A DNA stretch of 10,317 nt from Haplosporangium gracile (lineage: Eukaryota > Mortierellomycota > Mortierellomycetes > Mortierellales > Mortierellaceae). The position numbers and the translations under genes were made by a program. Below the pieces are notes generated by a model. That model made no database searches. It saw nothing but the letters and a program-made list of their open reading frames with translations, and was not told the origin of the DNA. The stretch lies in assembly GCA_015499985.1 (NCBI GenBank), contig JAAAUF010000696.1, positions 1-10,317 of the forward strand, written 5' to 3'. Of this stretch, positions 1 to 8,043 are shown piece after piece (position 1 is the first letter of the stretch; every line of letters begins with the position of its first letter).

Positions 1-2
1 AC

Positions 3-1328
3 TTGCACTCGTCGGATCCCAAGACACTGCGTTTAAACGATCGTGTCCCCGTAGCTGCTGCTGCTACTGCCGGTGCCGCTGCTGTAGGTGCACCTGTTGT
101 CCACAAGAATACTATGACAGAAACGACAAAACCGGTTGTTTTGAGAGAGGAGAAGCATAACCCCGCCCTGTCAACTCCTCATCCAGTCATCCCCGTCACC
201 ACTACATCGACTACAGAGCCCAACTCAGTTCTGTCAGCCCCCCAACCCATCATCCCCAAGACCACCTCCTCCGCGTCAAAGACAGAGGTCAACCCACTCC
301 AGACAGCTCCTTATCCAGTCATCCCCAAGACCTCTGCGTCCAAGGAAGAAGTTAACCCAGTCCAGGCAGCTCCTTATCCAGTCATCCCCAAGACCTCTGC
401 GTCCAAGGAAGAAGTCAACCCAGTCCTTACAGCCTCTCACCCCGTCATCCCCGAGAAGAAGATCTCCGCCGCCCACGTCGAGCCAACACCTGTCCAGACA
501 GCTCCTCGTCCTGTGATCCCATCATCGATGATCGAGACTCACTCCGCCGTGACTCCTCCCTCTGCTCATTATCCAGTCATCCCCGCTGCCGAGAAGAAGG
601 ACGTTGGTGCGACTTATGATGAGCCCAAAGTCGCTCAGGCCGCGCCTCGTCCCGTTAAACCTCCCGTCGTCGAGAAGCCCACGACAACCACGACTCATCA
701 CTCGATTCCTGACAAAGTTGTTGCCCCCATGGTTGGCGCTGCAGCAGCAGCTCCCATTGTCCATCAACAGCATCAGCAGCACACGACCCCTGCACCCGCC
801 GTTCAGCAGCAACAGCAGCAGCAACAGCAGCAGCCAGATCAAACCTCCTCCTACAACACCATCAACAACACCACTAACAACACCAACACGGATTACAACC
901 CAACAACAGCTGCAGCGGCACCAATCACCACACAGCGCAGACCGCCAGCTACAGAAGTACCCGTCGCCGATAAGATCGCAGCCGGGATCCCTGAATCCTA
1001 TACGGGTCCCATTCCACAACTCCAGCCCGGCGAAGAAATTGTTTGGGTCAAGACTGTTACGACTACGGATTACTATGATGATGATAATAACCCTCCTGCA
1101 TCCGGCAATGGCGTCTACAACAACAACAACAACAGCAACAACCACCACCACCGCAACAACAATGTCGGCACCGTCGGTGGCCCCGGTATGCAAGGAGTGC
1201 CGGTGAACATCATGCACGATAACAATGCAGCCGGCCAGGTTCAGGGTCATAAGAGACATAGCGGGTTCTTTGACAGGTTGACTCATCGCCATCACGATAA
1301 TGTCGACAAGGGCAAGCAGCGCATGTAG
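3..1328 (+). CDS. Repeat-rich low-complexity protein, 3' part only (5' end outside window)
   Basis: The reading frame is open from the window edge to a TAG at 1326-1328, giving 441 visible codons. The first visible codon is TTG, so the true start lies upstream. I do not recognise a catalytic family. Visible residues ~53-222 hold about eight degenerate ~21-residue repeats with the core APxPVIP. Then come a 10-Gln run (~269-278), Asn/Thr-rich sequence, and a less repetitive segment (~330-362) containing IPESYTGPIPQLQPGEEIVW, TVTTTDYYDDD. After that are Asn/His runs and a basic, His-rich C-terminus ending GKQRM. No membrane segment is visible in this part. The protein looks intrinsically disordered, perhaps a scaffold or surface-associated protein, but that is only inference. 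The non-repetitive GPIPQLQPGEE segment and basic tail are the best handles for homology. It converges on the NUF2 gene with 156 nt between stop codons. The coding call is strong because a long G/C-third-position frame covers the stretch; the function is unknown. Confidence 0.8.
   Translation: MHSSDPKTLRLNDRVPVAAAATAGAAAVGAPVVHKNTMTETTKPVVLREEKHNPALSTPHPVIPVTTTSTTEPNSVLSAPQPIIPKTTSSASKTEVNPLQTAPYPVIPKTSASKEEVNPVQAAPYPVIPKTSASKEEVNPVLTASHPVIPEKKISAAHVEPTPVQTAPRPVIPSSMIETHSAVTPPSAHYPVIPAAEKKDVGATYDEPKVAQAAPRPVKPPVVEKPTTTTTHHSIPDKVVAPMVGAAAAAPIVHQQHQQHTTPAPAVQQQQQQQQQQPDQTSSYNTINNTTNNTNTDYNPTTAAAAPITTQRRPPATEVPVADKIAAGIPESYTGPIPQLQPGEEIVWVKTVTTTDYYDDDNNPPASGNGVYNNNNNSNNHHHRNNNVGTVGGPGMQGVPVNIMHDNNAAGQVQGHKRHSGFFDRLTHRHHDNVDKGKQRM
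159..668 (+). repeat. Degenerate ~63-bp tandem coding repeats (PVIP repeats)
   Basis: About eight in-frame units of roughly 21 codons encode variants of NPxQxAPYPVIPKTSASKEE. Units 291-353 and 354-416 are each exactly 63 nt and nearly identical, so they look like a recent duplication; the flanking units are more diverged. All units keep the reading frame. The core Pro-Val-Ile-Pro is kept in most units (PIIP in one, PVKP in the last). Confidence 0.85.
803..835 (+). repeat. CAG/CAA run encoding polyglutamine
   Basis: A mixed CAG/CAA tract encodes ten consecutive Gln codons inside the repeat-rich gene. The mixture of codons argues for a tolerated amino-acid run rather than a pure expanding microsatellite. 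Confidence 0.85.
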
Positions 1329-1394
1329 CTTTAATAACAATTTTCATTTTACCTAATTAAAAAAAAAAACTTCAGTGAAATAATAGTAATTGTT

Positions 1395-1433
1395 AATAAA
1401 AAAAAAAACAACAACCAGCGTGCCTTATTTATT
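1395..1433. terminator. Convergent 3' ends with candidate poly(A) signals on both strands
   Basis: The 156-nt gap between the two convergent stop codons is very A/T-rich, with two A-tracts. AATAAA on the plus strand (1395-1400) lies 67 nt past the stop of the repeat gene. AATAAA on the minus strand (1433 to 1428) lies about 50 nt past the NUF2 stop. Each could serve its own gene, so the 3' UTRs probably overlap or nearly touch. The motifs are visible; their use is inferred. Confidence 0.5.
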
Positions 1434-1484
1434 ATGCCACTCCCGTGTTGTTTGTCGCTCGCAAATCGCCAGGTTTGCCTACTC

Positions 1485-3388
1485 CTAGTTAATACGTAAG
1501 GCTTGAACAATCTCGGTAGAATAGCACTCAAACTGATGCTTCAAATTCTCCATCTGCGTCGTAACCTCTTGCGCATACTTCTCCTCCCGCTGCCAGATTT
1601 CTGCCTGCTTCTTCCGCCTCTCCTCCACCAACCTCCGACTCTCCAACAACCGCGCCTCAGCCTCAGCCAGAGCTTTATCCTGGCTCAATACCTCCGCTTC
1701 ATGTTGATCCCTCTTCTGCTGCATAGTCTCCCTCAACACCCGATTCTTCTCCTCCAAATTCCTAGTCAACCGCTCCGTCTGGTCAAGTTTCGACGACAGC
1801 GTCATATCCGTCAGTTTACGGTTCTCAATCGTTGATTTCAGCGCCTCGAGTTCATCGGCGCCCTGGTGATACTTTTCGAGGAGCGACAAGGTGACGGTCA
1901 TCATTTCCCGGATCGCGTAGAGTTCACGAGGCACGGATTCGATTCGTTCGACGGACGAGTGTTTGGTTTGTACTTGTTTGCGATGTTGTTCGCTTTGGGC
2001 GTTGAGCGAGATGATCGATTCGGGGATTTGGACTAGGTCTTGTTCTAGGGTCTCCGGGACGTGGACCCGCTGTGCCTGCAAGACATCCAGTTCCTTAGTC
2101 GCCTTTTCAATCGCTACATTCAACTCTCTCTATTGTATTCAATGTTGAAGATAAAAAAGTATGTGAGAATTTTGAAATAAAAATAACTTAAGCACAGCAA
2201 ATAATGAGACAACGCAAGTAGGTATGAAAGATGCCTACGTTTCGTTCGACAAGTAAGGATCTCTCCTTGGTGACTTCGTCCTTAAGATGTGTGGTCTCAA
2301 CTTCCTTCTTCTTGTACACTTCCATCTCCAAGGCCAGGTTCTGGTTGATAACCTTCAGTTCCTCCACCCGTGGCTCTTGAGCAATTCTCCTCTGCCTAAA
2401 AAAGAAAAAAAAAGATAATAATAATTAGTCCAAAGGAGCCAGCTCACAGGATGTTCCAAAAAGGATTCCAATTGTGAAAAAAAACACAAAAATAAAACAA
2501 CGACAAGAAAAAAGCAGACGTACTTGAGGTTCTCGAGCTCCTGTGTCATTTGCTCATGCTCCCTCTCCCGGTCAACAATCATATCAATGACCTCGTCAGT
2601 CCCTCCCATCTCCTGAAAGAACGCCGGCTGCCTGTCTTCTCTAAACTTTGCGAAATTGATGACGGCACTCAGGACCCTTCGAACTCGCTCCGCCTCGGGT
2701 TTTGTTACATCCCTTGATGTAAAGTCGTTTACTCCCACCTCATGCATCATGCTCGCCCTATTGAAATATGAGGGATAATAATAATAATAATAATTAGGGC
2801 CTAATTGTCAACACATTCTCAGTGCCTATGATAACAGTTGATCCTTATGAATGTGTTTTTGACGTACAGTTGTTGGAGAAAGATGTAGAACCTGACGCCA
2901 TCCACCACAAAGTCCTATAAGGTATAAAAAAGCAAAGCAAATCGACGCGCGGTGAGTTATTCCTGTCAGCTAAACTCCTGCCGCAACCAACTCCAAAAGC
3001 GCAAACCTGAAAGCAGATCTCAACATACAGGGTGCTGCACAATCTTCATCTCCTGGATATCATCCAGATAGCAATCATCCTTGGCACATCCTGTAGCAAC
3101 GTCCATAAAGGCCTCATAGACGACCAACATCTTTTGGGGAGTCGGCCGGGCAAGGTCATCCTCTGTGCAGGGGACCTGGACATCTGACATGCATGAGACG
3201 ATGGCTAGGGGTTTCAGGATCGGGAAATGGTAGGTCTCCTGGACATTACGGGTTGAGTGAAGCATACCACTGCCTCCTCCGCCTCCACCGCCGCCGCCAG
3301 TGTTGAGGTTACTGGTACTGATGGTGCCTGAGGGTCGAGGGATGTTGGATCCTGGTCTGCCGGATATTGATTTGCGGAAGTTGTTCAT
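1485..3388 (-). CDS. NUF2: Kinetochore protein Nuf2 (NDC80 complex), five exons
   Basis: Nuf2 pairs with Ndc80 in the outer kinetochore and helps attach chromosomes to spindle microtubules. Exons on the minus strand are 3388-3029, 2914-2868, 2757-2524, 2395-2239 and 2129-1485. Donors are GTATGT, GTACGT, GTACGT and GTAGGC, and all acceptors end in TAG (AATAG in two). Phases agree throughout, giving 480 aa against 464 for human NUF2. Residues ~50-175 form the Nuf2 calponin-homology domain: YHFPILKPLAIVSCM, ARPTPQKMLVVYEAF, and the conserved VRRVLSAVINFAKFRE, which matches the human segment around SGIINFIHFRE. From ~185 to the end is charged, Leu-rich coiled coil for pairing with Ndc80. The ATG at 3388 is chosen because upstream in-frame sequence begins only with non-ATG codons and is not family-like. 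The N-terminus has an unusual 9-Gly run and a Ser/Arg/Pro-rich leader of ~50 residues before the CH domain. It shares a divergent promoter with the MAPR gene. Confidence 0.93.
2776..2795. repeat. TAA/ATT trinucleotide microsatellite in NUF2 intron 2
   Basis: A run of about six TAA/ATA units lies inside the intron between NUF2 exons 2 and 3. It is non-coding. Confidence 0.75.
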
Positions 3389-3852
3389 TCCGTAGTGTGT
3401 GTGGGTATATGTGTGAGAGTTTTGTTTGACTTGAAAGAGTGTTTCCTGTGATGATGAATGGTTGTCTGCCCGTTGTTCCTTTGTAGAAGAGTGTCGCGGA
3501 TCGCTGCCTGCGTTTGTTCCTGTGAAAGAGTCGAAGAGTGAGTTTCTCTCCTTTTGGTCTGCGTTCTTATTTAGTGAACACACTCTCGCGTTTCGCAGTC
3601 ACCTCGCTGGAGGATATTTTGGTGGCGCCTTTTTTTTGGCCGTGGTATTTCTCCACAGAGCGAAAAAGTATGCGCGCTTACAGTGGTTTGTAAGACGCAT
3701 GCGTTACAGCTAAAGTTGTTTCGGCACGCTCTTTATGGTAGTGAAGAAGTCAGGGTTACCCGTTGGCGCTTACTGCAGGCAATCGTTGTGAAAGAGACGT
3801 TTGTCTCGTATCCAACCATCAAAAATGAGGCGACGTGTCACGTGTAACAACC
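3389..3852. promoter_or_regulatory. Divergent promoter between NUF2 and the MAPR gene
   Basis: This 464-nt spacer separates two divergently transcribed genes and holds no supported gene; its open frames lack domain-like sequence. Visible candidates are TTACCCG at 3756-3762, which matches the Reb1-type general regulatory core known from yeasts. There is also a palindromic E-box CACGTG at 3839-3844, and CG-rich words such as CTCGCG near 3584-3590 that resemble cell-cycle (MBF-like) elements on the NUF2 side. No clear TATA box is seen for either gene. These are short motifs and their use is inferred. Confidence 0.4.
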
Positions 3853-3863
3853 ATGGCCCTTGA
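3825..3863 (+). other. Possible short upstream ORF overlapping the MAPR start codon
   Basis: An ATG in favourable context (TCAAAAATGAGG) opens a 12-codon frame ending at TGA 3861-3863. It overlaps the main ATG at 3853 in a different frame. If the transcript starts upstream of 3825, this uORF would repress initiation at 3853 and favour re-initiation at the downstream in-frame ATG at 3934. If transcription starts after the E-box, it has no effect. Confidence 0.3.
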
Positions 3864-4921
3864 CTCTAGAAAGTCCGAACTGCGATTCACCTTTGTCAAT
3901 CCTTTTACCCACCCCTACGACCATCAACAAACAATGGACCAACAAAAGTCGGCCAAGCAGCGGCACACAAAGCACCGCACCAACGACGATCAGCATGACG
4001 CCCCCCAGGCTGATGGAATCGGTCGACATTCATTAAAGAAGTCGAAGACATCAACAAAAGCGTCGTCGTCATGGAAGCAGTCTGTTCTTCAGGGGCTGTG
4101 CCTCTCAGTCCTCTTCTTCTTCCTGGCCTCCTACATCATCACCGACACCTGGCTTTGGGGCTACAAAGGAAAATATACCAACCTACGCCACTGGTTCCCT
4201 GTACGAATAACATAAGCAACTTTATGGACCACGACTTGTTGATTGTGAATGAGCATCGAACCTCCGACCCTCTGCATTACCATACCTTGTTATTGTTGCC
4301 CTACTTAACATGTTTTTTTTCCCATTTGTACAACCGCTGTAGCCAAAGGAATTGGTTTTCACACAAAAGGAATTGTCCCAATACGACGGATCGGATCCAA
4401 CAAAGAATATTTATCTGGCCATCAAGGGCGAGGTCTTTGACGTGACGGCCGGACGGCCTTATTATTCTAAGGGTGGTGGGTATGGCTTCTTCTCGGGTAA
4501 GGATGCCTCGCGTGCTTACACCACGGGGTGTTTCCAGACTCATCTTACGCATGATCTCCGTGGCCTTACTGCACAGCAACTCGCGGTACGTTGTCTTTAC
4601 TTTTGGAGTGTGGATCGAGTGTGCTTTGAGAGAGAGAGCGAGAGAGTGAGGGATGGGGAGGATAAGGCTCAGTAATCGTGTGTATGGGCATGAGAATGGC
4701 GTTTCAATTTTTTTTTCTAACGGATCTATTCTATCATGATGTGCTCTGAACCGTAACAATAACATGCGTATAAACAATAGGACATCGATGGCTGGGCTAG
4801 TTTTTACAGGAATCATCAAAAGTACTTCAGGGTCGGCACCGTCATCCTCGACCCCATCGACCCCGCCTCACCTATCCCTGAAGATTGCCGCCAGCCCGTC
4901 GCTCCCAAGCCATCCTTGTAG
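3853..4921 (+). CDS. Membrane-anchored cytochrome b5-like (MAPR/neudesin-type) heme-binding protein, three exons
   Basis: Exons are 3853-4200, 4343-4585 and 4781-4921, joined in phase 0 with donors GTACGA and GTACGT and acceptors GTAG and AATAG. The product is 243 aa from the first ATG (context CAACCATGG), or 216 aa from an equally good ATG at 3934. The N-terminus is polar and basic. Residues ~77-97 form one membrane helix (SVLQGLCLSVLFFFLASYII). Residues ~120-215 form a cytochrome-b5-like fold of the membrane-associated progesterone receptor class. Key signs are YDGSDPTKNIYLAIKGEVFD, VTAGRPYY, and GGGYGFFSGKDASR. Tyr157 and Tyr163 align with PGRMC1 Tyr107 and Tyr113 (Tyr113 is the heme ligand), while the b5 His pair is absent, as expected for MAPR. 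The last exon adds DIDGWASFYRNHQKYFRVG. Family members bind heme and act with ER cytochrome P450 and sterol enzymes; that role here is by homology. It is divergent from NUF2. An AATAAA at 5287-5292 is a possible but distant 3' signal. Confidence 0.88.
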
Positions 4922-6256
4922 AAATGTCTTTTTCTTATCCCGAGGCGAGGGCAGTAAAGCCATCATTTTTTATCCTATCAACGCGAATTTCGCTGGTTAA
5001 TTGTTTCATGTGCGAAGAACAAGTCATGACCTATGGATATGATCCTGTCGGATCAACTCTGCTCCCGTTCTCCTTCTCCCCTTCCTGGCACACGCGGGCC
5101 GCCATGCCGAAGTTCCTCTTTGCTTTACTCGACATTTCAGTTTCTCACTGTTTCTCACTGATGCGTTTTTTGCTATCTCGCCCTTTTTTTCTTCTCTGTC
5201 TCTTTCTCGCTCTGATTTCTTACTCAATCTCGCTCTATCGTGCATAGGGCGACATGAGGTGGAAGTCTGAGTGACAATTGGCTTCAAATAAAAAGAGAAC
5301 GCCTTAGGGAGACAATGGAGCTGTTGCTTTGTTCAAGGCATGGGTAATATTTTTTCTTGGACCATTTCGTAGTTAAACACCAAAAAAAAAGTCTTATTAT
5401 TGCACCCGCGTTTTCCCTTTTCTCTCGCACTCGCTCACCTTTTCACTCTCTCCTGCCCTCTTCTAATACTTTTGCGCTGCACCATCAACTTCCTTTTTTT
5501 TCGTTCTTTTTCTCCTAATTTCTCTTTCTCCCTCTTTTTTCACTCCTGCTTTGGCTCTCATGCCTACGATAGAAGCAAAATAGGACAAAAGAAGGCGTCA
5601 CCTTGAATAAGGCCATTAATAACGTCCCTCTCCGTCCTACTTTTGATACTCCCTCTCCCCTTTTCTTTCTTTCTTTTTTTTCCCCTTGTAAATTACTACT
5701 TTCATAAGATGTCTCCCCTTGAACTTTGCACCCCCTTGGATCTAAGAAGACAAAAATAGGTCCTTTACTGTGCTGTGGTTAAAGCTACATGGCCTATGAG
5801 CACGAGCTATATAGCCATGAATACAACGTTACTATCTGGTGCAACTTGCATATTGTACAGCAGTTTACTGCAAAGTGTCTACGCACTATGGGGCGAAAAA
5901 AAAAAGAGGGAAAGAGAGAGAGAGAGAGAGACATCATCCACATACTCGCAAGGACAGCATGGTCTAGATGCGCAATATCATTCTCCATAATGCCCATAGG
6001 ATGTCCTGAGGACGGGTATCTCAATAGCTTCACCATCTCATGCTGGCTCCGTTTCTTGTTCTCTTTTTTTTTCAACCTGTTTTTTTTCTTTCTTTCATCT
6101 TCTTTCATCTTTGCCTCCTCCTACTCTTTACACCCAGCAATTACAGCATCCTTTTCCCTACCACTACACACCCTTACTTCCCTCCCTCCACATCCTTCAA
6201 ATCAACTCCATTCTCCGCCCTTCAACCCCCTCTTCCACAACCTCCATATCATAACA
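4922..6256. other. Gene-poor spacer upstream of the Kre9-type gene
   Basis: I see no supported gene in this 1.3 kb. Both strands contain short open frames, but these are homopolymer- or pyrimidine-driven and show no domain. An AATAAA at 5287-5292 could end the MAPR transcript. Much of 5395-5700 and 6040-6256 is C/T-rich on the plus strand, and the second block is a typical fungal CT-rich leader for the gene at 6257. A GA run sits at 5913-5931. A TATA-like CTATATAG at 5808-5815 is too far upstream to assign. Confidence 0.5.
5913..5931. repeat. (GA)n microsatellite
   Basis: About nine GA dinucleotides follow an A-tract (5896-5905) and an AGAGGGAAAG stretch in the spacer upstream of the Kre9-type gene. 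It has no coding role. Confidence 0.85.
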
Positions 6257-6799
6257 ATGATCAAATCAATTCTCGCATTGGCAACCATCGCCACCATGGC
6301 CTCCGCCCAAGGTCTGACCCACATCTCGTTCACACAACCCGTCGGCGACGGCATTACATACGTAGCCGGCACAAACCAAACCTTCTCTTGGAGCATGGCC
6401 TGCACGACCCCTTCCACGCTCGTCTCCGCAACCCCCAACGCGACCGAGGTTGATTTCATGGACTCGAATAACATCAACAATGCCTTCTTTGTCAAGAAGG
6501 TCGGTACGATTGACTGTACCAAATCCGTCGGAAACCTCGTCTGGACGGTCCCCGCCGATACCAAACCCGGTGTCTATGCGCTCCAGTTCCTGTTGACTCC
6601 CAACAATGCCTATTCGGGCCGGTTTAATGTCACTACCCCTGGGGATAGCGGCAGTGGATCGGGTGCTGCTCCTTCGTCGCCCGGCAGTGGAGGTGCTGGT
6701 GCGTCTACACATACTGCTGGTAATGGTGCTGGTAGTTTGGTGGTTAGCAGTGTTGGAGCTGTTGTTGCAGCTGGTGCCGCTCTTGCCCTGCTTATTTAA
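6257..6799 (+). CDS. Secreted Kre9/Knh1-type Ser/Thr-rich protein, predicted GPI-anchored
   Basis: This is a single-exon 180-aa protein. Residues 1-17/18 form a signal peptide (MIKSILALATIATMASA, then QG). Residues ~20-127 resemble the Ig-like fold of the Kre9/Knh1 and Ser-Thr-rich GPI-anchored family: FTQPVGDGITYVAGTNQTFSW near the start, VGNLVWTVPADTKPGVYALQF, and Asn-rich turns. Two cysteines (49 and 87) could form a disulfide. N-glycosylation sequons are NQT (40), NAT (61) and NVT (124). Residues ~129-160 are a Gly/Ser-rich spacer. The final ~20 residues (LVVSSVGAVVAAGAALALLI) are hydrophobic and end at the stop, with small residues just before, as a GPI-attachment signal requires. Fungal members sit at the plasma membrane or wall and are linked to beta-glucan assembly; the exact role here is unknown. 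The ATG at 6257 (ATAACAATGATC) is chosen because it opens the signal peptide. The in-frame upstream extension to 5789 is leader-like. Confidence 0.9.
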   Translation: MIKSILALATIATMASAQGLTHISFTQPVGDGITYVAGTNQTFSWSMACTTPSTLVSATPNATEVDFMDSNNINNAFFVKKVGTIDCTKSVGNLVWTVPADTKPGVYALQFLLTPNNAYSGRFNVTTPGDSGSGSGAAPSSPGSGGAGASTHTAGNGAGSLVVSSVGAVVAAGAALALLI

Positions 6800-7920
6800 A
6801 GAATTATCCTTTTTTTTTTTCTTGAGATGTCCTATATTTCTCTCTCTGCCAAGGCAGTTAGTCTTCTTCAGTCTCGCCCCTTTCCCCTAGGCAAGCACTC
6901 TTCCTACTATTTTCATTTTATCTAGCCTACCTATAGTAGACACCATAATCTTAGCATGCAAAATATCAAAGCATTCATTCTTCCGACATTCTTATTATTA
7001 TTATTTTTTGCTCAGCCCTTTGTATGCATTCTTTGTTTGTTTCTGATGTCAATTGTTTGTCACTATGAGACGCCGTGTGTGGGTGAGTATATGTGGAGGA
7101 TGGCAAAGTAACAACGGTATCTCCATGCATGAAGTGCATGACTAAAGGGTTAGGTTGTCGAAAATTGTTATCGCAAATGGCCCATTGGGGCCACGTAGAC
7201 AAGGTTTATTGTTGTGAGTGTGTGTGTGTGTGGGCTGTGTTTCTGGACATAATGAACAAATATAACAAATGTCATCGAAGAGATAAAGGCAATTGGAGTA
7301 AAAAATGGAGGCGGAGCAACCTTGATTCCGGCTGTCGACTATGCGCTCAGATTTTTATTATTTTGGACAGCGCTCTTCAACTATAGTGGCGAATAGGATT
7401 TGTTGCTTTCATTTTGGTGTTGTGGTGGAAGGGGAGGAGGGAGGGGGGAAGGATGGATAGTAAGGTCTAGAAGGGCATTAGTTGTGTCAGGAGTGATGAA
7501 ATAAGAATTAGAAGCCGCCTTGTTTTGCATTGCAGTAAAATATGAAGTCGTGTGAGTGGGAGAAGAACGAATGAAGTGCGAGTGAGTAAAAAAAACAAGT
7601 ATGGTAAAGTCAAAGTCAAGCCGCATATGGCGCAATGGGAGGGAGTGAGGGGAGGCTTCGATTCCGGTTTGTGTCTGACAGGGCACAGGCAGCTCTCTGT
7701 TCCGTCTGGAAGAAAGGAAGGTCTTGGCACTATCAATAATAGCGACAGGCCAGCAATCGAACACGTTGCAAAACATTTTGTGATCCAGCAGAACCAGTCC
7801 CGCCTACGCCCCGTAATTACGCATCTCCCATAAAGAAAGCCCACTTTCCCCCACTTTTCTTCTTGTTTCTACTTCCTCACTCTTGACCCTTTCTCCTTCT
7901 GCCACGATACTCTTCTTCTT

Positions 7921-7960
7921 CTCTTCAACCCGCTCTTCTCTTCAACCCGCTCTTCTCTTC
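7921..7960 (+). repeat. 17-nt tandem repeat in hac1 promoter
   Basis: The unit CTCTTCAACCCGCTCTT occurs twice in direct succession (7921-7937 and 7938-7954) and begins a third time at 7955. It lies within the CT-rich stretch just upstream of the UPR-like element and TATA box. Confidence 0.75.
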
Positions 7961-7967
7961 GTTTCTT

Positions 7968-7977
7968 GACACGTATC
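7968..7977 (-). promoter_or_regulatory. UPRE-like TACGTG element in hac1 promoter
   Basis: The minus strand reads GATACGTGTC, containing TACGTG, the core of the UPRE-2 type Hac1-binding site known from yeast and an ACGT-core site of the kind bound by XBP1. It sits about 25 nt upstream of the TATA box of the bZIP gene, where autoregulation by Hac1 would be expected. A six-base core alone is weak evidence; its position is what makes it notable. Confidence 0.4.
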
Positions 7978-8001
7978 AACACTCTCCCCCACCCCTCTCT
8001 G

Positions 8002-8009
8002 TATATAAA
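8002..8009 (+). promoter_or_regulatory. TATA box of the hac1 gene
   Basis: An exact TATATAAA lies 35 nt upstream of the ATG at 8044. If it fixes the transcription start about 30 nt downstream, the 5' leader to that ATG would be only a few nucleotides. Initiation might then occur partly at the in-frame ATG pair at 8080/8083. Confidence 0.55.
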
Positions 8010-8043
8010 CCCTTCATAACTTCGTACCTCTGTCCGGGCCATC

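Larger units (their letters stand above)
6800..8043. other. Intergenic region: 3' flank of the Kre9-type gene and hac1 upstream region
   Basis: I find no supported gene in this 1.2 kb. The first ~250 nt is T-rich and probably holds the Kre9-type 3' UTR, though no exact AATAAA is visible. It contains a (GT)n run at 7218-7232 and an ATT repeat near 6990-7005. An ATTGG box beside CCACGTA lies at 7184-7196. A minus-strand open frame (7776 to 7381) has no recognisable domain and is probably chance. The last ~200 nt is C/T-rich and leads into the hac1 promoter. Confidence 0.5.

Noticed and set aside
522..1340. Long minus-strand open frame across the repeat gene
   Set aside because: It mirrors the low-complexity plus-strand gene (polyGln read as polyLeu) and has no domain.
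5789..6256. In-frame N-terminal extension of the Kre9-type ORF (336 aa in total)
   Set aside because: The added residues come from GA/CT-rich leader sequence without a domain, and a proper signal peptide begins at 6257.
7381..7776. Minus-strand 131-aa open frame with an ATG in the hac1 upstream region
   Set aside because: There is no recognisable domain, the composition is low-complexity, and another overlapping frame is equally open; probably chance.
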